Below are positions 10,535-25,268 of a DNA stretch of 64,000 nt, piece after piece (position 1 is the first letter of the stretch; every line of letters starts with the position of its first letter). A program made the position numbers and the translations under genes. The DNA is from Bradysia coprophila (lineage: Eukaryota > Arthropoda > Insecta > Diptera > Sciaridae): the NCBI RefSeq assembly GCF_014529535.1, contig NW_023503373.1, positions 3,038,001 to 3,102,000 of the forward strand. The letters are read 5' to 3'. The notes below the pieces were generated by a model. The model had not been told where the DNA came from and did not search any database. It saw only the letters and a program-made list of their open reading frames with translations.

Positions 10535-11595
10535 AAAAACCTCTTAAAAGAGGAAGGGTGACGCAAGTCCTTTACTTACAAAAGTATTGATATCAGAAAG
10601 GGTGACGCTCAAGGCTTGGATACGCAAAAATTTAACTTTTCCACCAATTCTTTATGTTAAAAAAATTGCGTCACAAATGGCAGATGATGAGGACAACCAT
10701 ATCTTCATATACTGTTTTCTGCTCCTAAAACACTGAGACTTTGTCGAAGACACCAACCTTAAAATTGAAACACTTTTCCAGTTTTGGTCGTTTCGTCTGT
10801 AGTCTACTCCCAAAACTCTGAGACTTTGCCGAAGACACCAATATTCCATCTGCCATACTTTTCGAAAAAAGTCCAAAAACGTAAAATTGAAACACTTTTC
10901 CAGTTTTAGTCATTTCGCCCGTATGCTACTCCCAAAACTCTGAGACTTTGCCGAAGAAACGAACGTTCCATCTGCCATAGTTCCTGAGATAAATCTAAAA
11001 ACTGATAGTGACCAAATTTTTGCACATACAGCCATATTCTATTCCAAAACTGAAAGTAATAGTATTTCCAATTTCATCTCCAAACAGCCTTCATATCATA
11101 ACATATCGAGAAACACATACAAATACTTACACACACACATACATAAAACTTCATTTTGCATGTTAATATATGGGGCTTGTATGGGAACTTCCGAAAGCCC
11201 TAGCTCCTAAACAAGATCATGTCGACCCAAATTGCCAAAAGTCTTAGAATCATGCCCAGAAACTACTCACACAATTTCAGCAAAATCGTAGTCGCCGTTC
11301 TCGAGATAGATTCCACAAGCAAGCAAGCAAGCAAAGGTTGGTAAAATTCATCATTTCAGAATGGGTCAAATCTGACTTTTCCCATACAAAAATCTAGATT
11401 TTGAAATGCAATATCTCGGCTAATTTTGAACCTTATGAGACGTGCGAAAGCTCGTTGAACTCGTATTGACGAGCCGTGGGGCCAAGGAGGAAAAGTCAAA
11501 AAGTTGCTGTATATAGTTCCTTAGTCCCTAAAAAAAATTGTACAAATTTTTGTAGTGTGGATTTGCGTCACGCCTGCTTACTAACGTGCAGGCAT
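10535..11595 (+). mobile_element. Helentron/DINE-1-like element B, near complete
   Basis: In order: subterminal GTGACGCAAGTCC (10559-10571), about 2.3 tandem copies of a roughly 118-base core unit (10725-10985, marker ACTCTGAGACTTTG), a CA-rich stretch, a CAAG tetranucleotide run (11315-11335), the 3' block shared with 6283-6545, the inverted subterminal motif TTTGCGTCAC (11562-11571) and the terminal hairpin 11572-11593. This order matches known non-autonomous Helentrons; class assignment is inference. Confidence 0.6.
11572..11593 (+). other. Terminal hairpin of Helentron-like element B
   Basis: GCCTGC ... GCAGGC stem followed by ATGAT, as in copy A but with one compensated base pair. Confidence 0.65.
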
Positions 11596-12297
11596 GATTA
11601 TATTAGCCTTTTATAAACGGTCAAATGTATTATCTCTAAGTTTGTTATATTTATTTTGTTTTAAAATTCGGCTGGTTGATCAGACCCAGCGTCTCAATTT
11701 TACCATTTATTCATTGCTGTGTACGAGATACGAGACCAAAAACATTTGTCCATCCATTTTTATGATCCAAAGCCGTGCAATAAAATAGTTCAAAATTGTG
11801 TTTTATGAATTTGCATATCGCAAAAGGTCGGAACTTTAAAAGAATGTTGGTTAAAAAAAGGGATTAGGGAAAAAAGGTCTGAAATATGTGAGTGCAATCC
11901 AACCGAAAGGTTTTGCTCTAGGTTTAACTGATTTTTTTACATAATAATTTTACCTGCATAAATGTAACAAACAAAATTTGTAAACTTCTATAAACCCAAA
12001 TAGCAAAATAAGAATATCGGCGGTTATATTTCCGGAGTATATACTAGCAGAGTGCTATTATACGTAACGTCTATTATCATTAGCGTAAATTTCTGCGTGA
12101 TATACTGTCAATTTCAATTAGCACTTCTTTCTTTTAATAATTGAGTTCCAAACAACGATTTTATTTCGATTTAGAGCATTATTATGAACAAAAAATATTC
12201 TAGACCATAACAAAAAAGTTTTTATTTTTTTTGTATAAAGCTGATTTTGTGTTCATAACATGTACAACCCGATGGAGAAGGGTCATTTGCCAAATGA
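11596..12297. other. Spacer
   Basis: AT-rich; nothing recognised. Confidence 0.45.
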
Positions 12298-12305
12298 AGA
12301 AGGAC

Positions 12306-12598
12306 CTTAGAGTAATTATACCTAGAGAGGAAATTACAAACAGAATTACGTAAAATTTGTGGTCCCGACATGAAATACGTAATATTTGATAGTGTGAGTT
12401 TTTCCCTACTAAATTGGTGGGCAAATTAGCGCAAAAAAATTGAATGTGCCTACTATAATTTTCAACGCCTACATGTGTTAGTGAAAAGCACTACGTAGAA
12501 TTGTACGAAATGTGAATCTTACACAAACTGATGTCGGGACCACATTTTATCGTACGAAATACCTCACGAAATACCTCTCTAGGTATAATTACTCTAAG
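12306..12598. mobile_element. hAT-like MITE, family C (293 bp)
   Basis: Terminal inverted repeats CTTAGAGTAATTATACC with an exact 8-base duplication AGAAGGAC at 12298-12305 and 12599-12606. Eight-base duplications are typical of hAT elements. A truncated inverted relative lies at about 24730-24825 (shared TTTCGTACGATAAAATGTG). Confidence 0.8.
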
Positions 12599-12999
12599 AG
12601 AAGGACATTTTGTTTACAGCTTTGCTAAATATCCCGATTCTTTCACATGTAAATCTTCGCAATTTCGATTGAATAAAAAGATGGCGCGCTATGCACGCAT
12701 GTTGAAGAAGGTTTCTGACTTCGCTTATTTTCTCAATTTTTCACGATACTTTACTGAATTAAAAATTAATTAGGCAAAATTTCGATGCACAATATAATGC
12801 AAAAATACTTCAAATAACGTTCGGAATCGAAATAAAATATAAAAATGTTATAAATATAAAAGATTTATTTTGTTTTTATTTCGCTTGCATGTTAATTCTA
12901 CCCTTCTATTTTGGGGAAAATAAATACAATGGTCCAGCCATCCGGGCGAGCTACAGCGCGTTGGACTCGTCTTTCAATTCTAAGAAATAGGTATCTTTT

Positions 13000-14400
13000 G
13001 TTTTTAGCCCCGTACGAAGTACAAAGGGGCTTATAGGATTACGATGCCGTGTGTAATTGATGGAATTCGAAGCAAACGGTAAGGGGCCATTCACAAATTA
13101 CGCACGCCGAAAATTACGAATTTTTGGACCCCCCCTCCCCCCTTGCACGCTATTGCACGCTTTTCGAAAAACCCCCCTCCCCCCTCTAAAAGTGCGCACG
13201 AAATTAGTCCTTCAATATGCCTGTAGAGATAGCAGATTCTAGCGTTGTTACGAATTGTTCCAGAGATGAAAGTGGTCCCTGCGTATCCCTACGTTTGTTA
13301 TACTGAAATGCTGTGAAACAGCAGGACTCAGTTCGAAGTTCTTCTCACGATCACCGTCATATACCAACTCCCCTAGCGAATGATGGATTCTATTCACAGT
13401 TAACATCGGAATAATGACTTAGACATTAGCAATTAATATATACGTTATTACAATGGACGAAATTAGATTCGTGAACTTGACATTGGAGTCGCGCATCTGC
13501 TTGAAATCCAATTCGAAGAAGAATGAGTTGTTAAAGTAAACATTTCTGAACGTGACGTTATCTGTTATCGAAAAAATAGGAGAGTAAAACTAAAAGGATG
13601 CTTGGAAAATACTCCTCGGAAGCGTAAGTACTTGTACTTATGCGTTACATGTATAACCTTCTACAATGAACCTGATTTGATAGAATTTCTAAAGAGTCTA
13701 AATTTGTGCGCACGCATTTCGCTAACCCCCCGTCCCCCATCGCACGTTTTTGCACGCTTTTCGTCAACCCCCCCTCCCCCCTTAGGTGCGTGCGTAATTT
13801 GTGAATGGCCCCTAAGGGCAAAGTGTTTGCCTATGTTCATAGATAACGAATCCGCAATAAAAATTTTGACTGTCCGTCTGTCCGTCTGTCTGTCCGTCAC
13901 ATCGATATCTTGAGTAAATCAAATCCGATTTCAAAAATTTCAATTTCAAAAAGGTCTTTTGGGGATATTTACGGCAAAAAAAACGATGGAAATGCAAATG
14001 AAACGGCAAAAGATAGGTATTGTCGATACCGATCCAGGAAAAAAAAGTTTATTAAAATCGGGTGAATGGACCGTGAGTTAGGGCCCTAGAAGTGAAAGGC
14101 TACTCGGCCCTAAGTGTATTTTGCATATAACTCGAGTAAATTTCATCCTTTTTTCGTAATTTTTGTTTCATTTGAAAGGTAATCGAAGCCCGAATATAAT
14201 GTGGCGAAAAACGTTTTAAATTTGGGTCCTTGGACTGAGGCCGCTCCTCGGTCCTAAGTATATTTTGCGTATAGATCGAGTAAATATCATCCAATTTTGC
14301 TAGTTTTTGTCTTATATGAAAGGTAATTGAATACCGAATAGAATGTGGTGAGAAAACCATCTCTTGCGCAAAACTATTCCGGTGAATTTTCAACTGAAAA
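13000..14400 (+). mobile_element. DINE-like element carrying a (GTCY) run and 144-bp repeats
   Basis: Starts near AGCCCCGTACGAAGTACAAA (13005), is interrupted by the MITE at 13083-13812, and continues with CTGTCCGTCTGTCCGTC (13870-13897) and two diverged 144-base tandem repeats (about 14100-14390). The GTCY microsatellite and internal repeats resemble DINE-1/Helentron elements; ends are not defined. Confidence 0.45.
13083..13812. mobile_element. PIF/Harbinger-like MITE (730 bp)
   Basis: Terminal inverted repeats of more than 20 bases beginning GGGGCCATTCACAAATTACG, flanked by TAA on both sides (13080-13082 and 13813-13815). A TWA 3-base target and G-rich ends are typical of PIF/Harbinger. 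Subterminal C-runs and TTGCACGC motifs occur at both ends. No transposase. Confidence 0.75.
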
Positions 14401-14580
14401 TCGGTCGATTCAAATTTGTTCGATTCTACAAAATGAAAATAAAAAGTCTTTTACAAATCGACCGTAATCACAAAACTTTCAATTTTTAAGCACTAGTTAA
14501 GGGCTCCCCATAAATAGAGTGTGCACTATTAGAATGGTCCCCAACAATGGCAAGTGGTGGAAATGAGGAAATAGTCATTT

Positions 14581-15186
14581 GTGTACCTGTTCTGGACGAT
14601 TGATTTTAGGCAATTTCGCGGATTGTAGGCCGAACGAAGTGAGGTCTACAAGCGAAAGTGCCTTAAATCAACCGTCCCAAACAGGTGCACATGTGAGTTT
14701 TCATGCAGAGGGCCGGAAACCCGAGAAAATTCGAAAAATTGCCCTCATTTTCGGCCCCGAAGCATGAAAAAGGAAATGTGGGTCTGAAAATCAACTTTTC
14801 ATGCTTCGGGGCCGAAAATGAGGGCAATTTTTCGAATTTTCTCGGGTTTCCGGCCCTCTGCATGAAAACTCACATGTGCACCTGTTTGGGACGGTTGATT
14901 TAAGGCACTTTCGCTTGTAGACCTCACTTCGTTCGGCCTACAATCCGCGAAATTGCCTTAAATCAATCGTCCAAAACAGGTACACAATGGTTATTTGTGT
15001 ACCTGTTTTGGACGATTGATTTTAGGCAATTTCGCGGATTGTAGGCCGAACGAAGTGAGGCTTACAAGCGAAAGTGCCTTAAATCAACCGTCCCAAACAG
15101 GTGCACATGTAAGTTTTCATGCAGAGGGCCGGAAACCCGAGAAAATTCAAAAAATTGCCCTCATTTTCGGCCCCGAAGCATGAAAA
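14581..15186. mobile_element. Three 190-bp palindromic units, +/-/+
   Basis: Units at 14581-14770 (+), 14796-14985 (inverted) and 14997-15186 (+) are nearly identical. Each unit is itself two nested hairpins: GTGTACCTGTTTTGGACG pairs with the complement about 100 bases on, and TTTTCATGC pairs with GCATGAAAA. Degraded relatives lie at about 27680-28056 and 58449-58596, so this is a mobile foldback family. Confidence 0.8.
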
Positions 15187-15188
15187 TG

Positions 15189-15646
15189 ACTATTTTTTGA
15201 TACCAACATCGAAAGTTGATACTTTCGCCCTCGAAATCCGGGGCGAAAGTAAAAAAATGCAAGTTATGTGTTTGAGCGGGGAGAAAGAAAGAATACATAA
15301 AGCGAAAGTCAATATACATAATGCGAAAGTCGACTACATAATGTAATAGTCGACTCTTGTCAACAAGTGTACTGCGATCAAAATTGAAATAAAGCGTGCG
15401 CCAGTGCGCTTATTGAAATTAACATACGAAGTTGATACTTTTTGTTGCTGAATGATTTGTTAGTTATTTGTTAATTTTTGTGTGTGTTGTTGTTGTGATG
15501 GCTAAATAATTAAATTTTTTATATACCAGGGGGCTGCCGCCCCCTGGACCCCCGCATTTTCTGGCTAAATGCCTTCATATTTCAACATTTTGTTCTGCTG
15601 TTTGCGATACGTATCAACTTTCGATGTTGGTATCAAAAAAAATAGT
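15189..15646. mobile_element. 458-bp MITE-like element
   Basis: Inverted ends of about 34 bases (ACTATTTTTT, then GATACCAACATCGAAAGTTG). Contains a GC-rich hairpin at 15526-15547 (9-base stem, CCAGGGGGC). No coding content. A short ATG flank repeat is too small to call a target duplication. Confidence 0.6.
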
Positions 15647-15657
15647 ATGAACGACTC

Positions 15658-15756
15658 GGGGCAAAAGTAAAAAAATTCAACCTGTGCGATTGAGGCCCTT
15701 GCCTTCGGCGCGGGCATCAACTCTCGCACACGGTTGAATTTTTTTACTTTCGCCCC
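15658..15756. repeat. 99-bp hairpin with GGGGC-AAAGT arms
   Basis: Arms GGGGCAAAAGTAAAAAAATT and complement, with a GC-rich loop. The motif GGGGCGAAAGTAAAAAAATG also occurs at 15240-15259. Confidence 0.6.
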
Positions 15757-16720
15757 TTGTCATTCAATGTACTATTTTTACCTTGCGCAATATTCCGAGG
15801 TCTAGATTTAAAAATCAATAATGAAGAACAGCCTCTTTTTTCAAGTCAATTCCGAAAAAAGTTTGAAGACTCGTTTTTATAAGTGTTTACAAAAAAATAG
15901 TGAATTTCAGGATGACAAAGTAATAAAGTATGCAAATTTAACTAATTTGACAATAAAAAATCATTGAAATTGACGTTTTACATTCAGAATTTCTCAAATT
16001 TTAGAAATTTGAGAAATATTTTAGAAATTTAAGAAATTTGAGAAATTTTAGAAATGGAATTTTTGAAAAATATGCCCTGCTTTCAACATTCTACTCTGTG
16101 TATCAAGGAATTGGGATTTAATTTGACTCTTAAAGTTCTTGAATTGTCCAGAGTAAAAACTATGAAAACATGGCTATATACTTTGAGGAGGTCATGTAGA
16201 TTGCTATTTTATTAGATACGCGGGACCACACCACTTCTGATAATTATACATTTAAAAAAATTCACCACATCATAACAGCGACGAGAATCACAGATTGGTG
16301 TGAAACGCGCGTATCTGCATCTGTGTGACCTCCCCAAAGACAAAACAGTCATGAGAATTCTAGACCGAAAATTGCAAATTTAAATTTCTTAAGACTAAAC
16401 TAAAATACTTCAAATTCTACGTAATGTAAACCAAACATCTCAAATAACTAAAGTATTGAAAGAAACTGAAAATTTCAATTTTCCCGCTCTGTGGCCGATC
16501 CATTCAATGTTCGAACAATATCGAAAACGCACGCATACACTCACATACAAAAGAGAAACAGAGAATATTTTGACACGAAAGAGAATGAAGAGAATCCGAA
16601 TTTCGATCTGAACGAAACCAGTATTCATTGCAATCCACTTCGAAATCTCCATTATTCTTTCATGTGAGGTTGTGCATAGTAGAGACCACAAGGCCCGCAC
16701 AGCCAAGTCACATTTTGTGA
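15757..16720. other. Spacer upstream of the poly(A)-binding protein gene
   Basis: Includes a low-complexity AGAAATTTGAGAAAT stretch (15990-16060) and a diverged MITE (16169-16353). Promoter of the downstream gene presumably lies near 16500-16720 but no TATA box was seen. Confidence 0.4.
16169..16353. mobile_element. MITE family B, diverged copy 2
   Basis: Same plan as 24281-24466: TGGCTATATACTTTGAGGAGGT at the left (split here by differences), TTTTATTAGATACGCGGG, and GTGTGACCTCCCCAAAG at the right; ends and flanks are eroded. Confidence 0.55.
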
Positions 16721-16803
16721 ATAAAAAAATAATAAAAAAACAAAAAAAAATAAAAAAAACTTAATAAAAACCCTAAAAAAAATCGCAAAAGTAGTGAAAA
16801 AAC
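16721..16803 (+). promoter_or_regulatory. A-rich leader segment, candidate autoregulatory element
   Basis: About 80 bases of mostly A in blocks (AATAAAAAAAC, AAAAAAAATAAAAAAAAC and similar) some 200-290 bases before the pAbp ATG. In vertebrates an A-rich 5' UTR tract lets poly(A)-binding protein repress its own mRNA. Whether this stretch is in the transcript is inference. Confidence 0.45.
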
Positions 16804-16996
16804 AACATACTCTAATTAGATACAAAAAAAAACGTGTGTGTGACTAATTCATTGCTACCGATTTCTTTACGTTGTATGAATAATTTGTCAATTGATTATT
16901 TTCATCATTTAAACATTCTTGATTGCTGGTGTGAAGCTATTATAAAACACAAATTTTCAACAAAAGAATTTCTTCAAATTCGTGTAAAAAGAATAA

Positions 16997-21095
<4,099 letters not shown>

Positions 21096-22902
21096 AAATT
21101 TACATCTCCATCGATGAAAATGCAATCAATCCAAGTTTAAAATTAATGAATTCCGATTAACATTTGAAAATTAAATATTTTTTTTTCTTCCTATCTTCGG
21201 CGGGGATGTAATTTGGATTGTTTGAAACATACAAACATTCTCCACCAAAAATTTTGTTTACTCGATACACCTATGTTCATTTAAATTTAAATTTTGTTTT
21301 CAGCATTAACATTATTTCCACTTGATGAAACTTACAACCACAACAAGAAAACTTAAAAAAAAAATACATTTTCAATGAATCGACTCCTTTTCAAGCTTAT
21401 CTTTTCTTTCGTGGAGCGGGAATCGATAAAGTCTAAAATGTAGATGTGAAAATTAACAAACTTTTCTTTTTTATTTAAATGATGAAAACCATACAATGAA
21501 CCTAAGTAAAAAAATAATAAAAAAAAAAAAAATATGAAAAAAAACCTTAATTTGAAATGGCTTTTGAAACATGTATGTGTGCACGTGTGTGTTTCCAAAT
21601 ATGATTTCGAATTATGTGCGTCAAAAAAATTGAAAAAATGTGGACGAAAAAAAAACGCAAAAAATCTGGCAACTCAGTCTAAACAAAAAAATCGTAAACT
21701 TATAAAAAAAATCGTAAAAAAAATATAAAAAATGAAGGAACCATAAAAAAGATGCAAACAATCGCAACTGACAAGCATGTAGAAGTTCCAAGTATAAAAT
21801 GAAATCCGTCAATTTGAATAAGACCCGAAGTTCTAATATCCTTTAGGCATAGGGTCGACAAAATGAGGAGTTCAATTCAAACTCGGACGACACTAAACAA
21901 ATTTTTTATTATTTCTTTAAACTTTTTCTGTTTTTTACCTTTTCATATTTTTTTCCCTCTAACAAAGCAAAATTGAATTTTTGTGCAAGTATTCTGTTTC
22001 TTGAAGAAGAAAATTCTAATTTTTTTTTGTTTATTTTAATTTGTAAAATAATATACTTGTAGCGTTGCACCTAAACGAAAATGGTTAAAAAATTGAAAAA
22101 TAAAAAATAGAAAAAATGAAACAAAAAAACAAGAAAAAAAAACTAAAAATCTACAACCAAGAAGTGCTTTGAAGTATTGTGTGTTGTACGCGCATTGTGG
22201 ACGGCACATACTTTTTACTGATAAAAAAAGACGAAAATTAGTGAACAAACACAGGTTGAAGCAACAGAAATTTTTTTTCTCTATTTCCATCGATCGATCA
22301 GATCAGTAAAAGTGAAAATAATTAAAAACAAAAGGAAAAGAAAAAACAACCCACTAAAGAACACCATCAAAAAAGGATTATCTTGATAAAATTTAAAACA
22401 TCAAATGAAAATTTAATATATTTAAACAAAAAAAAAACCAACCAAAAGCAAGCAAAACCGTGTCGGAACTTAAGTCAAATTTCAATTTCAAATGATATTT
22501 TGGGAAAAGAACAAAACACAGAAAAATAAATTGAAATTCCATCGAAAGAGAACCGTGTTTGAAATTTGATTTAAGATTCGAATCAAAATTATTATAAGTT
22601 CGGGAAACAAAGTTATAATTCGCCGTTTTAAAACCAGCATTTTTTTGATAATAATAACATAAGAGAGAAGAACAGTGGAGGACAATGAAATAAATGAAAC
22701 ATTTTAAATCAACAATGACTGCAGTTTTTGTTTTTTGATATATGAAACTGTAAATTTTCGTATTTTTAATGCAAATTGTTAATTTTGAATATAGTTCGTC
22801 ATTACCATAAAAGTAATAAGAAAAACTTAAAGGAAAAAAATTATTTTTTTTTCTTTTTTTTTACTTGTGTATAATCAGGATTATTTTTCGAATCAATAAA
22901 TA
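21096..22902 (+). other. Probable long 3' UTR of pAbp
   Basis: A-rich sequence with many poly-A runs and no credible frame, continuing to AATAAATAAATA at about 22897-22908. An earlier ATTAAA-like signal lies near 21170, so alternative shorter 3' ends are possible. The extent is inferred from composition only. Confidence 0.5.
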
Positions 22903-22908
22903 AATATC

Positions 22909-23316
22909 ATTTGAAAAATGGTTTCTTTTGACTGGGTGCAATATATATGACATTCTCGACATTCTTCAAAGATCATCGTTTTTGGACGACCTTTGTACAT
23001 ATATAATAATTGCCTCGATAGTCTGTTCTTCTATAGACTGTTAAATGATGAGATACAGAAGGAATTGAAATTCGAACATCCATCGGACCAGTTATTTTAA
23101 TAAGGGATGTGTCACAATTCACAATGTATTTGAAATTGTAGACGGATGAACGTGGAGCCAATCAAAGAGACAAATAATGCTAAAAACAAACGAGGCATTG
23201 GAAACGTGTTTTGGTCCAATTTTTCATGACGAAATTTTCGAAACTGTCAAATGAAGTTAGAACTTTTTATATTCAAAACATAGAGTGTAACTCTACGATT
23301 CAAAATCGCGACTGCT
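22909..23316. other. Spacer
   Basis: Nothing recognised. Confidence 0.45.
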
Positions 23317-23478
23317 CAACGCACTTCAAGCAAAAGTGATACTCTAAATAGGGTATTGAAACTTGACAGTGCTCCATACAAAATTTTACACTGTAAAAAG
23401 AGTGGGGATAAAATTTCATACAAAATAGTACTCTATTTAGCAGCTGTCATTAATAGCACTTTTACTTGAAGTGCGTTG
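23317..23478. mobile_element. 162-bp MITE-like inverted repeat
   Basis: Ends CAACGCACTTCAAG and complement; inner parts CTCTAAATAG/CTATTTAG also pair. Flanks GACTGCT and GACTGTT may be a worn target duplication. Confidence 0.6.
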
Positions 23479-23638
23479 GACTGTTGCATCTGTCAATGAG
23501 TTTTGAGCATAACAAAATGTCGCCATAAATTTGAATATTTTCAACAGATAGTTGGACAAAATACCGCTGACTTCATAAAATTATGGTAAAAATGGTGCGT
23601 TTAAATTACCCGATATGCTTTTAAATAGAAGACGCACC

Positions 23639-24212
23639 CAGAGTATATAAACACTGAAGGTAATGCAAATCCACAGTTACTCACGGCAATGAAAGTAAAT
23701 AGATAGGTATGGCCAAACGTTCAAATTTGTTCTAGCCGGAGCACATACGGATTTGCATGGCGCCACCTCAAACGAACTCAGGGCAAATTTCCACTAGAAA
23801 TGAGTTCGTTTGAGGTAACGCCATGCAAATCCGTATGTGCTCCGACTTGTATGGACTGGCCAAGGTATGGCCAAACGTTCAAATTTGTTCTAGCAGTGCA
23901 AATTTCCACTAGAAATGAGTTCGTTTGAGGTGGCGCCATGCAAATCCGTATGTGCTCCGACTTGTATGGACTGGCCATACCTACTTATCTACTTTCATTG
24001 ACTCACGGATCCAAACTTTCAGGTGAATTTTAGCTCCGTCACATATAAAATTCGTTTGCGTCAAGTTGTATTTAGTGGTGAAATTGAAGGGCCGTCATGT
24101 TGCACAATTCTAAGCTAGACAACATACGAAAATGAATTCACCTGAAAGTTTGGATCCGTAATTTCTCTGATCCGTTGAGGGTCTGAATTACCTTCAGTGT
24201 TTATATACTTTG
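23639..24212. mobile_element. hAT-like MITE family D, copy 1, carrying an insertion
   Basis: Ends CAGAGTATATAAACACTGAA and its near complement, with an 8-base duplication GACGCACC at 23631-23638 and 24213-24220. It is interrupted by the element at 23687-24000. Confidence 0.85.
23687..24000. mobile_element. hAT-like MITE family E inserted in family D copy 1
   Basis: Ends CAATGAAAGTAAATAGATAG and near complement, with exact 8-base duplication ACTCACGG at 23679-23686 and 24001-24008. The interior holds two direct copies of a segment running from GGTATGGCCAAACG to the Oct-like ATGCAAATCCGTATG, one of them with an inverted partner. Confidence 0.85.
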
Positions 24213-24223
24213 GACGCACCTAC

Positions 24224-24667
24224 CAAAGTATATAAACACTGAAGGTAACGCAAATCCGCAAGAACACACGGACCCCTACTCAAGGCTGTATACTTTGGGG
24301 AGGTCACGCAGATGCAGATACGCGGGTTACACACCACGTTTCATACAAAAAATTCACCACGCCATACATATTCAATTTTGGTGAATTTGTTTGTATGGAA
24401 AAGGTGTGTTCCCGCGTATCTAATAAAATGGCGATCTGCGTGACCTCCCCAAAGTATACAGCCTTGCCCCTACTTTCGGGTGAAAATTGTTTTTATAATG
24501 TTGGACACAAGTCAAATTCACTTTGTTAGGTTGCAACACATGCTAAAACTCAATACTAAACAACACACTTCCAACAACATTATCACGCCAAACGTCACGG
24601 ATGCAACATAACAAATCTTGCTATTCCTTGAGGATTTGCGTTAGCTTCAGTATGTATATTTACCATG
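24224..24667. mobile_element. hAT-like MITE family D, copy 2, carrying an insertion
   Basis: Same family ends as 23639-24212 (CAAAGTATATAAACACTGAA at the left, diverged at the right), with 8-base duplication GCACCTAC at 24216-24223 and 24668-24675. It contains the family B MITE. Confidence 0.8.
24281..24466. mobile_element. MITE family B copy 3
   Basis: Best-preserved copy: CAAGGCTGTATACTTTGG at both ends in inverse orientation, 8-base duplication CCCCTACT at 24273-24280 and 24467-24474. Inserted into family D copy 2. Confidence 0.85.
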
Positions 24668-24729
24668 GCACCTACGGCGTTAATATGTGTGATTCATTCT
24701 CTGACATTGCCTTAAATGCTTTGACAAAA

Positions 24730-24825
24730 TATACCTAGATTCTATGTCATAGAGTGGTATATTTCGTACGATAAAATGTGTCCCCAACATCAATTTGTAT
24801 AAGATACACATTTCGTACGGTTTTA
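24730..24825 (-). mobile_element. Truncated relative of family C MITE
   Basis: Inverted match to the right half of 12306-12598, including TTTCGTACGATAAAATGTG and CACATTTCGTACG. Confidence 0.6.
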
Positions 24826-24865
24826 CACCAATCCATGTACGCGTTGACGCTTTTGATAGTTCAAT

Positions 24866-25032
24866 TTGCCCAATGCTGTATACTTTGGCGCTAGAGGTCT
24901 CGATTATAATCGAGAGGTCCAGTGTTCAAATCCGCGGCTGGGCAAGATGATTTTTCCTTCATTCGCTTTCTATGTAACACTCGTAGATATTGTAATATAT
25001 CGAATGTCCTTCAAAGTATACAGCCTAATGCT
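24866..25032 (+). other. tRNA-like pseudogene or SINE head inside MITE-type ends
   Basis: Box A-like TGGCGCTAGAGG and box B-like GTGTTCAAATCC, a hairpin TCTCGATTATAATCGAGA at the anticodon position, and a possible acceptor stem GCCCAAT with GCTGGGC. The T-stem does not pair and the D-arm region is too long, so it is not a working tRNA. The sequence is bounded by GCTGTATACTTTGG and CCTTCAAAGTATACAGC, the same terminal motif as MITE family B. Confidence 0.4.
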
Positions 25033-25033
25033 T

Positions 25034-25268
25034 GGTAATTCATTGCACTCGGAATCAATTTTGTGAATTCGCAAACTCACTCGTGTGGTTTTAAGCAACT
25101 CGCTTTGGAAACGGTTATTTTGACTCGTGTAGTTGCATACCTCGCCTTCGGCTCGGATATGCAAACTCTACACTTGTCAAAATAACCGTTTCCAAAGCTT
25201 GTTGCTTATAACCACACTTGTGAGTTCGGCTCGTATCACAAAATTGATCCCTCATGTAATGAACTACC
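25034..25268. mobile_element. 235-bp foldback MITE
   Basis: Near-complete inverted repeat: GGTAATTCATTGCAC at the left pairs with the right end, and the inner arms around AAACGGTTATTTTGAC pair almost perfectly. Loop near CCTCGCCTTCGGCTC. Confidence 0.75.

Noticed and set aside
14579..15346. Near-identical 62-75 codon frames
   Set aside because: They are copies of the 190-base palindromic unit, not genes.
16721..16803. Poly-A block as a retroposed mRNA tail
   Set aside because: The A-runs are interrupted and no processed gene copy or flanking duplication precedes them.
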